Assembly: GCF_014635325.1 (NCBI RefSeq)
Contig: NZ_BMCT01000001.1
Span: forward strand, 1,331,743 to 1,395,742
Source of the DNA: Azorhizobium oxalatiphilum
GTDB taxonomy: Bacteria > Pseudomonadota > Alphaproteobacteria > Rhizobiales > Xanthobacteraceae
Direction: 5' to 3'
Length of the DNA stretch: 64,000 nt
Positions within the stretch are counted from its first letter, which is position 1. Every line of letters starts with the position of its first letter. This document shows positions 42,350-54,700 of this stretch, piece by piece. Below the pieces are notes generated by a model that was given only the letters and a program-made list of their open reading frames with translations, ran no database searches and was not told the DNA's origin. The position numbers were made by a program, and so were the translations under genes.

Positions 42350-44047
42350 ATGTTTTACAATAACCTGAAGATGATCTGGAAGATCGTTGGTCTACTGGCT
42401 GTGCTGGGTGCGGTGAGCATCGGCGGCGTCTGGTACGCCGGCAGCCAGATGAGCATGATCAGCGAGCTCTACTCGGGTCTGGTCACTGGCCCGTCCGTGG
42501 CTTCGCAGAAGCTCGCGCGCGCCAATCGCGACGTCGTCGGCGTCAATCTGGCGATCTACCGCAACATCACGGATCCGACGGCCGAGGGCACGACGGCCTC
42601 GCAGGCCGCCATGCGCACCGCGCTGACGAGCTACAATACGACCATGGGCGAGGCCAAGTCCCTTACGCCTACCTTCCGCTCGCGGATCGAGGAGGTGGAG
42701 CGGGTCTTCCAGCAGGCGGTGGACGTGACCTGCGCCCCCACCGTCAGGATGGCCTCCGAGGCGACCACGCCCGAGCAGAGCGCGCAAGCCGCGGTGGTCA
42801 TGCGCCGGGATTGCGAGCCCGCGCTTGCCCAGGTGCTCGCCAATGGCGCCAAGCTCGGCGCGGACCTGCTGGTCTACGTGAACAAGCAGAGCGCCGATGC
42901 CAACGCCACCGCCGACCAGGCGAAGATGATCGCCATCAGCGTGGTCGTTGTGGCCATCCTCGCCGTCATCGGTCTTGCCGTCTTCCTGGTGCGCTCCGGC
43001 ATCGTGGCTCCCATCGCTTCCATGATGGGCCTGATGACCGCCATGGGCCGTGGCGATCTCTCGCAGCGGGTGTCCGGCACCGAGCGTCGCGACGAGATCG
43101 GCGCCATGTCCGGCGCGCTGGAGACCTTCCGCGAGCAGCTGCAGCAGGCCGAGCAGGCCCGCCAGGCCCAGGCTGCCCGCGAGGAGGCCGAGCGCCTGCT
43201 GCTGGAGAAGCGCCAGAAGCTGGCCGACGCCTTCGTCGGCGACATGCGCCAACTGGCCTCCGCCTTCGCCGCCTCTTCCTCGCAGGTGGCCGACAGCGCC
43301 CGCAATCTCTCGGCCACCGCCGAGCAGACCTCCCGTCAGGCGCAGGCCGTTGCCGCCGCCGCCGAGGAAGCCGCCACCAACGTGCAGACCGTGGCTGCGT
43401 CCTCGGAAGAACTCGCCGCCTCGGTGCGCGAGATCACCGGTCAGGTCAGCCATTCGGCCAATGTGGCGGATGTCGCCTTCAAGGAGGCGGAATCCTCCAA
43501 CGCCCGCATCGTAGATCTCGCCCGCGCTGCGGAAGACATCGGTGATGTGATCTCGCTCATCAAGGGCATCGCGGACCAGACCAACCTGTTGGCGCTCAAC
43601 GCCACCATCGAGTCGGCGCGGGCCGGCGAGGCGGGCAAGGGCTTCGCGGTGGTCGCCTCCGAGGTGAAGGAACTGGCCGCGCAGACCGGCAAGGCCACCG
43701 ACGAGATCGCCGGCAAGATCTCCGAGATCCAGAATGCGACCCAGGGCACAGTGACCTCCATGGCCGAGATCATCCGCGTGGTGGGCAACATCAAGCAGAT
43801 CTCCTCCTCCATCGCCGGTGCGGTGGAAGAGCAGGGCGCGGCGACGGGCGAGATCGCCCAGAACTGCCAGCTCGCGGCCACCGGCACCCAGCAGGTGACG
43901 AGCAATATCGGCGGCGTCGGTCAGGCGGCCCAGCTCACGGGCTCGGCTTCCTCCGAGCTGCTCAATCTCTCCGAGGGCCTCTCGGGTCAGGCGGTTGATC
44001 TCAACCGCGTGGTGGAGAAGTTCGTGGCCGATCTCAACGCCGCCTGA
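42350..44047 (+). CDS. Methyl-accepting chemotaxis protein
   Basis: A 565-residue transmembrane chemoreceptor. First membrane segment [20 protein letters not shown] (about residues 8-27), a periplasmic helical bundle of about 160 residues (4HB-like), a second segment ([21 protein letters not shown], about 197-217), a HAMP domain ([20 protein letters not shown]), then the signalling hairpin ([20 protein letters not shown] near 410). No C-terminal receptor pentapeptide is present. The start at 42350 matches the usual short cytoplasmic N-terminus and has GGCGGGGA about 8 bp upstream. It is monocistronic, with its own terminator. Ligand unknown; it may track the compound used by the neighbouring hyu operon. 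Confidence 0.93.
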   Translation: MFYNNLKMIWKIVGLLAVLGAVSIGGVWYAGSQMSMISELYSGLVTGPSVASQKLARANRDVVGVNLAIYRNITDPTAEGTTASQAAMRTALTSYNTTMGEAKSLTPTFRSRIEEVERVFQQAVDVTCAPTVRMASEATTPEQSAQAAVVMRRDCEPALAQVLANGAKLGADLLVYVNKQSADANATADQAKMIAISVVVVAILAVIGLAVFLVRSGIVAPIASMMGLMTAMGRGDLSQRVSGTERRDEIGAMSGALETFREQLQQAEQARQAQAAREEAERLLLEKRQKLADAFVGDMRQLASAFAASSSQVADSARNLSATAEQTSRQAQAVAAAAEEAATNVQTVAASSEELAASVREITGQVSHSANVADVAFKEAESSNARIVDLARAAEDIGDVISLIKGIADQTNLLALNATIESARAGEAGKGFAVVASEVKELAAQTGKATDEIAGKISEIQNATQGTVTSMAEIIRVVGNIKQISSSIAGAVEEQGAATGEIAQNCQLAATGTQQVTSNIGGVGQAAQLTGSASSELLNLSEGLSGQAVDLNRVVEKFVADLNAA

Positions 44048-44094
44048 GCCTGATCTCATCAGGCTTCAGGCTGCCCGGCCGGATCGACGGGAAG

Positions 44095-44126
44095 GCCGGC
44101 GGGACCGAAAGGTGCCGCCGGCTTTT
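44095..44126 (+). terminator. Rho-independent terminator of the chemoreceptor gene
   Basis: A 12-bp stem with one mismatch (gccggcgggacc / ggtgccgccggc) and GAAA loop, followed by tttt, 48 bp after the stop. Confidence 0.9.
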
Positions 44127-44182
44127 CTGTGTCTGCGCCGGATACGGAAAATAAGCAGGCGAACAGTTGCCGCGAAAGGCGA

Positions 44183-44722
44183 TCAGCCCGCGAAGCCGCC
44201 GTCGGCGAGGAAGGCGTGTTCCTCCGGTGTGGTCGGCCGGCCGAGCAGGGGATTGCGATGCGGAAAGCGGCCGAAGCGCTGGATGACGTCGCGGTGCAGC
44301 TCGGCATATTCGTGGGTAATGCCGCCCAGCGCGGCGCACAGGGCCACGCAGCGGTGCTGGTCGGCCATGTCCTCGGAATGCTCGAACGGCAGATAGAAGA
44401 AGGGCCGCAGCGCCGGCTCCACCTCCTTGTCGAAGCCACGTGCGATGGCGGCATCCGCATGGGCGCGGGCCAGGGGATCGGTGGCGTACATGTGCGCCGT
44501 GCCCCGGAAGGCGTTGCGGGGAAACTGGTCCAGCAGGATCAGCAGCGCCAGCGCGCCCTCCGGCGTCTGGGCCCATGGATCGAGCGTGCGGCGGGCGGCA
44601 TCCAGATGGGCATCGAGGAAGCGGGCGCGGAAGGCGGCGTCGAAGGCATCGTCGCGCGTGAACCAGCGCTCCGGCCCGGCCTCCCGCCAGAAGGTGATGA
44701 CATCGCTGGCGGTGACGGTCAT
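44183..44722 (-). CDS. DUF924 family protein
   Basis: A 179-residue cytosolic protein of the DUF924 family (TPR-like helical): DVITFWREAGPERWFTRDDA, LLILLDQFPRNAFRGTAHMY, FFYLPFEHSEDMADQ and RFGRFPHRNPLLGR are all family hallmarks. The start at 44722 has AGGGAG 8 bp upstream; a start ten codons earlier is possible. Function unknown. It is convergent with the chemoreceptor gene and divergent from the YbaK-like gene, so probably transcribed alone. Confidence 0.93.
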   Translation of the reverse strand: MTVTASDVITFWREAGPERWFTRDDAFDAAFRARFLDAHLDAARRTLDPWAQTPEGALALLILLDQFPRNAFRGTAHMYATDPLARAHADAAIARGFDKEVEPALRPFFYLPFEHSEDMADQHRCVALCAALGGITHEYAELHRDVIQRFGRFPHRNPLLGRPTTPEEHAFLADGGFAG

Positions 44723-44860
44723 GACGTGCTCCCTGTGGTTCCGCTGGGGCATCGCTTAAACGACGCGCCTCTTGATTGCACGGCCGGGATGGGGGACACG
44801 GAACACGGCTGCGCGATGACGCGGCGCGCGGGTGAGAACGGCGAAGTGGGGTCGGACGAG

Positions 44861-45325
44861 ATGGATGCAGTGAACCGGGTGCGGGACGCTTTGCTGGCGG
44901 CCAGCCATGAGGACAGCATCCAGAGCTTCGCCACCGGCACGCGCAGCGCGGCGGACGCCGCCGCCTCCGTGGGCTGCGAGGTGGCGCAGATCGCCAAATC
45001 CATCGTCTTCCGTGCCGGCGACATGCCCGTGGTGGTGGTGGCCTCCGGCGCGAACCGCATCGACCGCAAGAAGGTGGCGGCGGCCACCGGCCTGGTGGTG
45101 AAGCCCGCCGAGCCGGTCTGGGTGCATGAGCGGACCGGCTTCGCCGTGGGCGGCGTCGCGCCCGTGGGCCATGCCTGCCCGGTGACGGTGGTGATCGACG
45201 CCGACCTGCTGCCGCTCGACCCGCTGTGGGCGGCGGCGGGGTCGCCCTCGCACGTCTTCCGCACCAGTGCGCAGAAACTTATCAGCCTCACCGGCGGCCA
45301 GGTGGCCGACGTGCGGCAGGACTGA
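44861..45325 (+). CDS. YbaK/EbsC-type aminoacyl-tRNA deacylase
   Basis: A protein of about 154 residues of the YbaK/ProX family, which hydrolyse mischarged aminoacyl-tRNA (often Cys- or Ala-tRNAPro). Features: CEVAQIAKSIVFRAGDMPVV with the conserved Lys, VVVASGANRIDRKKVAAATG, GFAVGGVAPVGH, and the C-terminal DPLWAAAGSPSHVFRTSA. I chose ATG 44861, where family similarity begins; ATG 44816 would add 15 residues. The ribosome site is weak for both. It diverges from the DUF924 gene. Confidence 0.9.
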   Translation: MDAVNRVRDALLAASHEDSIQSFATGTRSAADAAASVGCEVAQIAKSIVFRAGDMPVVVVASGANRIDRKKVAAATGLVVKPAEPVWVHERTGFAVGGVAPVGHACPVTVVIDADLLPLDPLWAAAGSPSHVFRTSAQKLISLTGGQVADVRQD

Positions 45326-45774
45326 CGGCCCGTCCCTCCGGGATTTCTGGCTGCGCTGCAGCATGATTTGAGTGGTATTATGGTGTATCTTCGGTGCGGT
45401 GCCGGGGTCCGGAGAGGGGCCGGCGGCCAGAATCAGCGCCGCCTGTTTCCGGCCTGTCCCCCGAGGGCCGCAATAGCGTATGACCTGCAAGGGGTTGTGT
45501 TTCGCGCGCCACGCACCTGACTAAAATTGGGCCCATCGGGCCATTCGCATTGAAATACCTCTTGCAGGGGCAGTGCGACCCTTGTTCCTGATGTATCTCT
45601 CGGTTACGCCATATTTCAACCTTTGCTGTAATGGTGGTTGCAGCTGTGGGTGTGCCGTAGCGGCACTTATCCGTTCGCGGGGTAGGATCCGCGGGCGTCG
45701 AGGACGGCCATGGCGCGGGGGTGCCACGGCTTGACCGCAGTGCGGTCATGCAGCTGGGGGGAAGCCGTATTTCC
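45326..45774. other. Intergenic region upstream of the giant autotransporter
   Basis: About 450 bp with lower GC than the flanks and no gene I can support. It contains a perfect hairpin gtgccg-tag-cggcac at 45652-45666 and T/A-rich patches (around 45590-45635) likely to hold the autotransporter promoter, though no clear -35/-10 pair stands out. Confidence 0.55.
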
Positions 45775-48700
45775 ATGGGTCGTGTCACGTCCTCACACCT
45801 CACCGCCGCGCGCGGCCCCTCCACCGGGCTGTCGCGCCTCCTGAGCAGCTGCGCCACGGGCGCGCTGGCACTGGCGCCCGTCTTCGTGGCCATGGGCGTG
45901 TCGCTGACCGCCGCGCAGGCGCAGACGGTGATCCCGGGCGGGGCCACGACCGTCGTCCTCGACAGCTATGGTGGCGCCACCAACTTCATCATCGGCAACT
46001 ACACGATCGGCCTCAACTCCAGCACGACCATCTTCGGCAGCGCAGCGTCGGTCTGGACGCTGACCAATCTCGGCACCGTCACCACGTCCGACAACCTGGG
46101 CGAGGGCATTCGGTTCGGCGCCTCCGGCACCATCATCAACGGCAGCTCTGTCACCACCTCGGCGACGATCTACTCCGCCGGCCGCGCCATCCAGGGCGAA
46201 GGGGCGCTGAACAGCTCGCTGCTTGTGACCAATTTCGGCACGATCAACGGCCAGAGCGTCGGTGCGTATATCCGCGGCTATGACCCGAGCATGACGGGCG
46301 GCACGATCACCAGCAGCGGCACGGTGATCAACGCCGCCGGGGCGGTGATCTACGGTCAGATCGGCCTCATGAGTTATTATGCCAATCTGTCCGTGACCAA
46401 TGCCGGGACGATCACCGGTTCGGTGGGCAATGGCATCAATGCCGTCGGCGGCGGCAGCCTCACCAACACCAATACCGGCACCATTTCCGGTGCCGTCAAC
46501 GGTGTGCGCTACGGCGACACCCGCGGCCAGAACGCCACCATCGACAATTCCGGCCGCATCACCGGCGGCACCGGCTTTGGCGTGGACATCGACCCGGGCA
46601 CGGTCATCAACCGGGCCGGTGGCTATATCGGCGGCACTGGCGGCGTTTACCTCCGCTCCGGCACCCTGCTCAACAGCGGCACCATCGCCAGCTCCGGCAC
46701 CGTCGCCAGAACCAGCCCGACTGACGACCCCACCACCTTCTCCGCGGGCGTGCGCTCCAGCGATGGCAATAATGTCATCGTCAACTATGCCGACGGCCGC
46801 ATCGAAGCCGTGTCTTACGGCGTGCTCATGGCCGGCGGCACGCTGTCCAATGACGGCACCATCATTTCCTCGAACGGCCAGGGCGTCTACAGCAGCTTCG
46901 GCGGCACCATCACCAACGGCGGCACCGCCAACACCAGCGCCCGGATCGAGGGCGCCAGCCGCGCCATCAATGGCTTGGGCAACACGCTGGTGATCTCCAA
47001 CTTCGGCACCATCACCGGCAACCAGGGCATCTACCTCACCGCTGGCGGCACCGTGACCAACAGTGGCACGGCCTCCCTCATCGCGGCCACCGGCTCGGTC
47101 GCGGTCTATGCCCTGAATTCCGATCTCCATGTCGTCAACGAGGGGACGATCTCCAACACCAGCGGCATGGGTGTCGGCTCGTGGGGGGGCGGGGGCAGCC
47201 TCACCAATACCAACACCGGCACCATCTCCGGCGGAGGCGATGGCGTCAGCTTCGGCTCCACCAACGGCGCGGAAGTGACCATCGGCAACGCCGGCCGCAT
47301 CACCAGCACCAACGGCTATGGCGTCAACCTCGACCGGGGCACCATCGTCAACGAGGCCAGCGGCTATATCTCCGGCTTTCACGGCGTGCAGATCGGGACT
47401 GGCACGGTGCTCAACAGCGGCACCATCATCGGCACATCCGATATGGGCGTGCAGTCCCGGGGCTCCGGCAACCGCGTCATCAACCTCGCAGGCGGCACCA
47501 TCACGGGCCTGACCAGCGGCGTCTACATGGTCGGCTCCACGGTGAGCAATGCCGGCCTCATCGAGGCCACCGGCGCGGCCGGCATCGGCATCTACAGCAT
47601 CGGCACCGACACCATCACCAATGTGGGCACTGCCGCGCAGATCATCGGCGCGCAGACCGGCGTGAAGCTGCTTTTTGCCGGCTCGCTGCTGCGCAACGAA
47701 GGCACCATCAAGGGCAATACGCTCTATGGCGTCTATCAGCGCACCAATGGCGACATCATCAATTTCGGCACCGCGGCGCTGATCAGCGGCTATGCGACCG
47801 GCATCATCGTCACCGCCGGCACCACCACCGATACCATGGCGGTGTCCATCGCCAACTCCGGCCGCATCGAGGCGCTGGGCACCTCCGGCGTCGGCATCCT
47901 GACGCAGGACGGCCTCGGCACCATCGCCAATTCCGGCACCATCACCGGCGGCACCCTGGGCATGGGCGTGCTGCTGGCCGATGGCGGCTCGGTGCGCAAT
48001 CTGGATGCGGCGTCGTCCATCAGCGGCGGCGTCGTCGGCATCTATGTGCAGAACGCCGCCGGCACCGTCACCAATTACGGCACCATCCGTTCGGCGGACG
48101 GCAATGCCGTCATGTTCCAGAACGGCGGCACGGTGTCCAATCTCGGCACCGCCGCGCTCATCGAGGGCCAGCTGGACGGCATCGACATCACCGGTGTCGG
48201 CAGCGTCACCAATTCCGGCAGCATCAATGGCGTGAACGGCCTCGGCGTGATGTTCGTCGATGGCGGTACGCTGACCAACGAGGCCACCGGCATCATCACC
48301 GGCGCCTGCAGCGGCGTCGGCGCTCTTTCCGGTGCGCTGGTGCTCAACAATTCCGGCCGCATCTCGGGCACCTGCGGATCGTCTTCCGGCGTCTATGCCA
48401 TGACGGGCGCCACCATCACCAACAGCGGCACGGCCTCGCTGATCACCGGCTTCTATTATGGCGTGCGCATCAGCGGCGCCGCCGGCACCGTGACCAACGA
48501 AGGCACCATCAGCGCCGCCGCCACCGGCCCGCTCTATCCGGCCGGCGTGTCGCTGCTGGACGGCGGCACAGTCACCAACAGCGGCACCGCCTCCCGCATC
48601 ACCGGGCTGGCACGCGGCGTCATGACCTCGGGTGGCCTCGGCACGGTGATCAACGAAGGTGTCATCGCCGGCACCTATTCCAATGGCGGCGTGCTGCCGT

Positions 48701-51700
48701 CCGTTACCGAAGTGTTCGGCGTCGATATGCGCACGGGCGGCAGTGTCACCAACACCGGGACCGCCGCGCTCATTTCTGGCTATACCGGCGTCGTCATCCG
48801 GGATGTGAACAGCTCCGGCGCGCGCGGCACGGTGACAAATACCGGCACCATCCTTGGCACGCGCCGGGCCGGCGTGCGGCTGGATGCGGGCGGCTTCATC
48901 ACCAACATCGGCGCGGGCGTGCTGATCTCGGGCGCCGAATACGGCGTGCTGACCACCGGCGGCTTGAGCACGGTGGTCAATACCGGCACCATCGTCAGCA
49001 CCGGCACCGCGTCCTCGAACATCGCCATCCAGTTCGGCGGCACGCTGGGCAATACGGTCGTCAATGCCGGCAGCATCATCAGCAACGGTGGCACTGCCAT
49101 CGCCTTCGGCAGCGGGGATGACCTGCTTGAGATTACGCCGGAATCGGTCATCGTCGGCGCGGTGGTCGGCGGTGGCGGAACGGATACGCTGGTCCTGTTG
49201 GCGGGCTCGCTGGGCAACACCGGCACGATCGCCCATGCGGTGGCCGATTTCGCTCAGGTAGGTGTGTATGCGGGGGCCAGGTGGCTCATCGCCAACACCG
49301 GCACGCTGGGCGAATATGGCCCCTCGGGCGCCAAGGTCACGCTGACCAATGCCGGCAGCCTGACCAATGCCGGCACCATCTTCGGCGGCGTCACGCTCAC
49401 CGGCGCTGGCTCGTTCACCAACCAGGCGTCCGGCCAGGTCTATGGCCCCGCCAATGGCGTGACGGGGCTGGCGGGCGGCACCGGCACGTTGACCAATGCC
49501 GGCATCATCAGCGGCTATGCCGGCGCGGGCGTCTCGCTGGCGTTCGCCGGCAGCATCACCAATTCCGGCTCGCTGGCGGTCATCGTCGGCTCCGTTGACG
49601 GCATCACCTTCTCGGGCACCGCGTCGGTTGGCGGGTCGGTGCTCAATAGCGGCAGGATCATCGGCTCGACCGGCAACGGTGTGACGGCGGTGGGCGCCAG
49701 CGTCACCAACCTTGCGGGTGGCAGCATCTTCGGCGCGCTGTCGGGCATCGCCATCTCCGGCACCGGCACCGTCGACAACAGCGGCTATATCTCCGCCTTC
49801 ACGACCGCTGGCGTGTCGCTGGGGCAGGGGGTGATCACCAACAGCGCGACGGGCCTGATCCTCGGCCCGACCGGCGTTTCCCTGGCCGGCGGCACGCTCA
49901 CCAATGCCGGCACCATCATCGGCGAAAGCACCGCCAGCGGCGTCGGCGTCATCGCTACCGGCACGCTCGCCAACACGGTGATCAATTCCGGCACCATCAT
50001 CGGCAACAGCGGCACGGCGGTGCGCCTCGCCGATGGCGACGATCTCGTGCAGGTGCTCGGCGGCGCGGTGTTCACCGGCGTGGTGGATGCGGGCGCGGGC
50101 AGCAACACGCTGCAATTCTCCGCCGGCACCCATACCACCGGCAATTATATCGGCTTCAGCCATCTGGTGGTGGATGCGGCGGCAACCGCCACCCTCGTCT
50201 CGTCGCAGACGATGACCACGGCGGTCACGGCCGGCACGCTCACCAACGCCGGCTCCATCATCAATGCCTCGGGCATCGCCGTCACCATGACCGGCGGCTC
50301 GCTCGCCAACAGTGGCCGGATCAGCGGGACCACCGGCCTCGCCGTGAACTCCGGCACGGTGCTGATCACCAACACCGGCACCATCGCCGGCACCGGCACG
50401 GCGGGCGTGGGCATCCTGTTCTCGGGCTCGGCGTCCGGCACCATCGACAATTTCGGTACCATCTCGGGGGCCGGCGGCACGGCGGTGAAGTTCGCCGGCG
50501 GCACCAACAGCCTGATCCTGGAGGCCGGCTCGCGGCTGAGCGGCGCGGCGGACGGTTCGCTCGGCACCAACACGCTGATCGTGAAGGACAGCGCGCAGCT
50601 TTCAGGCGTCAATGCCATCGGCTTCCAGTATGTGGGCTTCATCAACGCCACGCAGTCGATCGACGGCACCTCCACCATCACCAATGCCACGGTGATCTCG
50701 GGTACTCTGCTTAGTTTTGGCACGCTGAACGGCGCGCTGAACGTGCGCAGCGGCGCGACTCTCGTCTCCAATGGCGTCATCGACGTCACGGCGTCGTCCA
50801 CCAATGCCGGTTTCATTAACGGGAACGACCGTATCAGCAACAGTTCGACGTTCACGAGCACCTATCTCATCCAAAGCTTCAACACGCTGAACAACAGCGG
50901 CGTATTGAACATCTCCGGCAGTTCCGGCCGTTCCGGCTCCGTGATGAGCTTCGGCTCGTTCATCAACAGCGGCACCATCTCCATCGTCGCCGGCGGCTAT
51001 CTGCAGAACTTTGGTCAGATGACCAACAGCGGGCCGATCTCCAATGCCGGCGGCCTCCAGAACTTCGGCACGCTGACCAATACCTCGACGATCACCAGCT
51101 CCGGCATCCTGACCAATTACGGGACGTTCATCACCACCGCCGGCGTGCTCCTGTCCTCGGGCACGATCCACAACACCAGCTCGACCAGCATTCAGGGCAT
51201 CATCGAGTTGACCGCTGCCGGTGCGTATGTGGCCAACCAGCAGTACGGACTGATCTCGGGCTCCACGTTCGCCATCCATTCGGCCGTGACCGGCAGCGGC
51301 GCCGCCATGACCGTGTTCAACGCCGGCACCGTCTCCGCTTCGGGCACCCTCGGCACCGGCGTGTCCATCGCCGGCGCAGCGAAGATCACCAACAACGGCT
51401 CGACTTCGCGGATCTCGGGCGCCGTCGTCGGCGCCTATGTGGGCGGCACCGCCTCCATCTCGAACGCCGGCACCATCGTGGGCACGACGGGCTACGGCCT
51501 CGCGCTGGGCGGCGGCGGCTCGGTCAGCAATTCCGGCACCATCAGCGGCGGGCTGGCCGGCATCTCGGTGCTGGGCGGCACGGTGCAGATCACCAACACC
51601 GGCACCATCACCGGCACCGGCACGGCGGGCGTGGGCATCGCGTTCTCGGGCTCAGCGTCGGGCACCATCGACAATTTCGGCACCATCTCTGGGGCGGGCG

Positions 51701-54700
51701 GCACGGCGGTGAAGTTCGCCGGCGGCACCAACAGCCTGATCCTCGAAGCCGGCTCGCTGCTCAGCGGCATCGCCGATGGTTCGCTCGGCACCAACACGCT
51801 GATCGTGAAGGACAGCGCGCAGCTCTCCGGCGTCAATGCCATCGGCTTCCAGTATGTGGGCTTCATCGACGCCACGCACGCCGTGGATGCGGGCTCGACC
51901 ATCACCAATGCGACGGTGATCGCCGGAACCCTGACCAATTATGGCACGCTGAACGGCGCGGTGAATGTGCACAGCGACGCCATGCTCAACACGTCGGGCG
52001 TCGTCTCGGTCACCGCTGCGTCCACCAATGCCGGCTTCATCCAGAACTTGGGCTCGTTCGCCAACAGCTCCACCTTTACCAATACCTCCGTTCTGCAGAA
52101 CTTCATCTCGCTCACCAACAGCGGGACGCTCATCACCTCCGGGGTGATGCAGAACCTTGGCGCGGTGAACAACAGCGGGACGCTGACCGTCACTGCCCTT
52201 GGATCGCTGGTGAACATCAGCGGCCAGATCGTCAACACCGGGCTGATCGACAATGCCGGCACCCTGTCCAATTTCAACACGCTGACCAATAGCGGGACGC
52301 TGATCAGCTCCGGCAACGTCGCCAACCACGGGCTCATGGACACCACCGGCGGCGTGCTCCAGTCTTCGGGCACCATCTCCAACAACACCAGCGCCAGCAT
52401 TCTGGGCACCATCGAGCTGACCGGCGCCGGCGCATTTGTCGGCAATGACAGCGGCGCGCTGATCGCGGGCGACACGTTCGCCATCCATTCGACCGTGACC
52501 GGCACCGGCGCTGCGATGTGGGTGACAAATGCCGGCACCATCACCGCGTCGAGCACCATCGGCACCGCTGTGTCCATCGCCGGCGCGGCGACGATCTCCA
52601 ACACCGGCACGGCATCGCTGATCTCGGGTGGCCTCACCGGCGCCTATGTGGGCGGAACCGCCATCGTCACGAACGACGGCACCATCGTTGGCACGGCGGG
52701 CCAGGGCCTCGTGCTGGGCGGCGGCGGCTCGGTCAGCAATTCCGGCAGCATCAGCGGCGCCCTGGCCGGCATCTCGGTGCTGGGCGGCACGGTCCAGATC
52801 ACCAACACCGGCACCATCGCCGGCACCGGCACGGCGGGCGTGGGCATCCTGTTCTCGGGCTCAGCATCCGGCACCATCGACAATTTCGGCACCATCTCGG
52901 GGGCTGGCGGCACGGCGGTGAAGTTCGCCGGCGGCACCAACCGCCTGATCCTGGAAGGCGGCTCGCTGCTGAGCGGCATCGCCGACGGTTCGCTCGGCAC
53001 CAACACACTGGTGGTGAAGGACAGCGCGAGCCTGGTCGGCGTCAACGCCATCGGCTTCCAGTATGTGGGCTTCATCGACGCCACCGAGGTGATCGACAGC
53101 GCCTCCACCATCACCAATGCCACGGTGATCGCGGGCACCCTGACCAATCAGGGCACGCTCAACGGGCGGGTGACGGTGGATGCGGGCGCGACGCTGGTCT
53201 CCAGCGGCGTGATCTCGGTGGATACCGCGTCCACCAACAGCGGCTTGCTCTCCAACAGCAATCTGCTGACCAATCTCTCGACGCTCACCAATGCCGGCAC
53301 GCTGATCAACAGCGGCACGCTGGACACCATGGCGGGCACGCTGTTCTCCTCGGGCCTCGTCACCAACAGCGGGAGCATCGCCGGCACGGTGACGCTCACC
53401 GCCTCGGGCGCGGTGGTGGACAATCTCGCGGGCGCCATCATCTCGGGCGGCACGCAGGGCGTGGTCTCCACCCTCACCGGCGCCGGTGTGGTGATGACGG
53501 TGAGCAATGCCGGTACCATCCTCGGCAGCACCACCCGCGCCAGCGGCGTGGCGCTGGCGAGCGCCGGCACGGTCTCCAATTCCGGCACGCTCGCGCTGAT
53601 CGAGGGCGCCATCGCCGGCGTCTATATCGGCGGCCTCGGCACCATCCTGAATTCCGGCCGCATCAACGGTCTGCTGCGCTTCGGCGCGGCGCTGGGGACG
53701 GGCGGTTCGATCAACAATTCCGGCAGCATCAGCGGCTATACGGCGGGCGCCGCAGTGCAGGGCGGCACGGCGCTGGTCACGAACACCGGCACCATCGTGG
53801 GCACCGGTACTGCGTCGACCGGCGTGCAGTTCCTCGGCACCGCCACCGGCACCATCAACAACAGCGCCACCGGGCTGATCTCCGGTACGGAGACGGGCGT
53901 CTCGCTGAATGCCGGCGGCACCATCCTGAATGCCGGCACCATCATCGGCACCAGCATGGATGGTGTTGCGCTGGCGGGCGGCGGCACCATCTCCAACAGC
54001 GGCCTGATCACCGGCGCGCTGACGGGTGTCTATGTCAGCGGCGGCACGGCGCTGATCACCAACACCGGTACCATCTCCGGCACCGGCACGGCCGGCGTGG
54101 GCGTGCTGGTGGGCGGCGGCTCGGTGACGGTGGACAATTACGGCACCATCTCGGGCGCCGGCGGCACGGCGGTGAAGTTCGAGGCCGGCACCAACCGCCT
54201 GATCCTCGAGGGCGGCTCCACCCTCATCGGCACCGCCGATGGCTCGGGCGGCACCAACACCCTGATCGTGAAGGACAGCGCGAGCCTGCTGGCGGTCAAC
54301 GTCATCGGCTTCCAGTATGTGGGCTTCATCGACGCGACCGAGGTGATCGACGCCACCTCCACCATCACCAACGCCACGGTGATCGCCGGCACCCTGACCA
54401 ATCAGGGTACGCTGGACGGCCGGCTGAACGTGGATCTGGGCGCGACGCTGGTGTCGAGCGGCGTGGTGTCGCTGAGCGGCACGTCCACCAACAACGGCAG
54501 CATCATCAACAGCAGCACGTTCTCCAACAGCGGGCTCTTCACCAATGCCGGCGTGCTGAACACCAGCACGAGCTTCCTCAACAGCGGCACGCTGGTGAAC
54601 AGCGGCACCATCACCGGAACGAACACCGCCGCCGGCAACGGCGTGGTGGCCAACAGCGGCAGCTTCGCCAATTCCGGCGTGCTGATCGGCGCGGTGAACG

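Noticed and set aside
45793-50163. 1456-codon minus-strand frame opposite the autotransporter (and a 1308-codon one at 52861-56787)
   Set aside because: The repeat structure of the adhesin gene keeps the antisense frame open; composition is Asp/Gly/Ala/Arg noise without motifs.
50362-54430. Regular repeats as a CRISPR array
   Set aside because: The units are in-frame coding repeats of about 1.2 kb, not 24-40-bp repeats with unique spacers.
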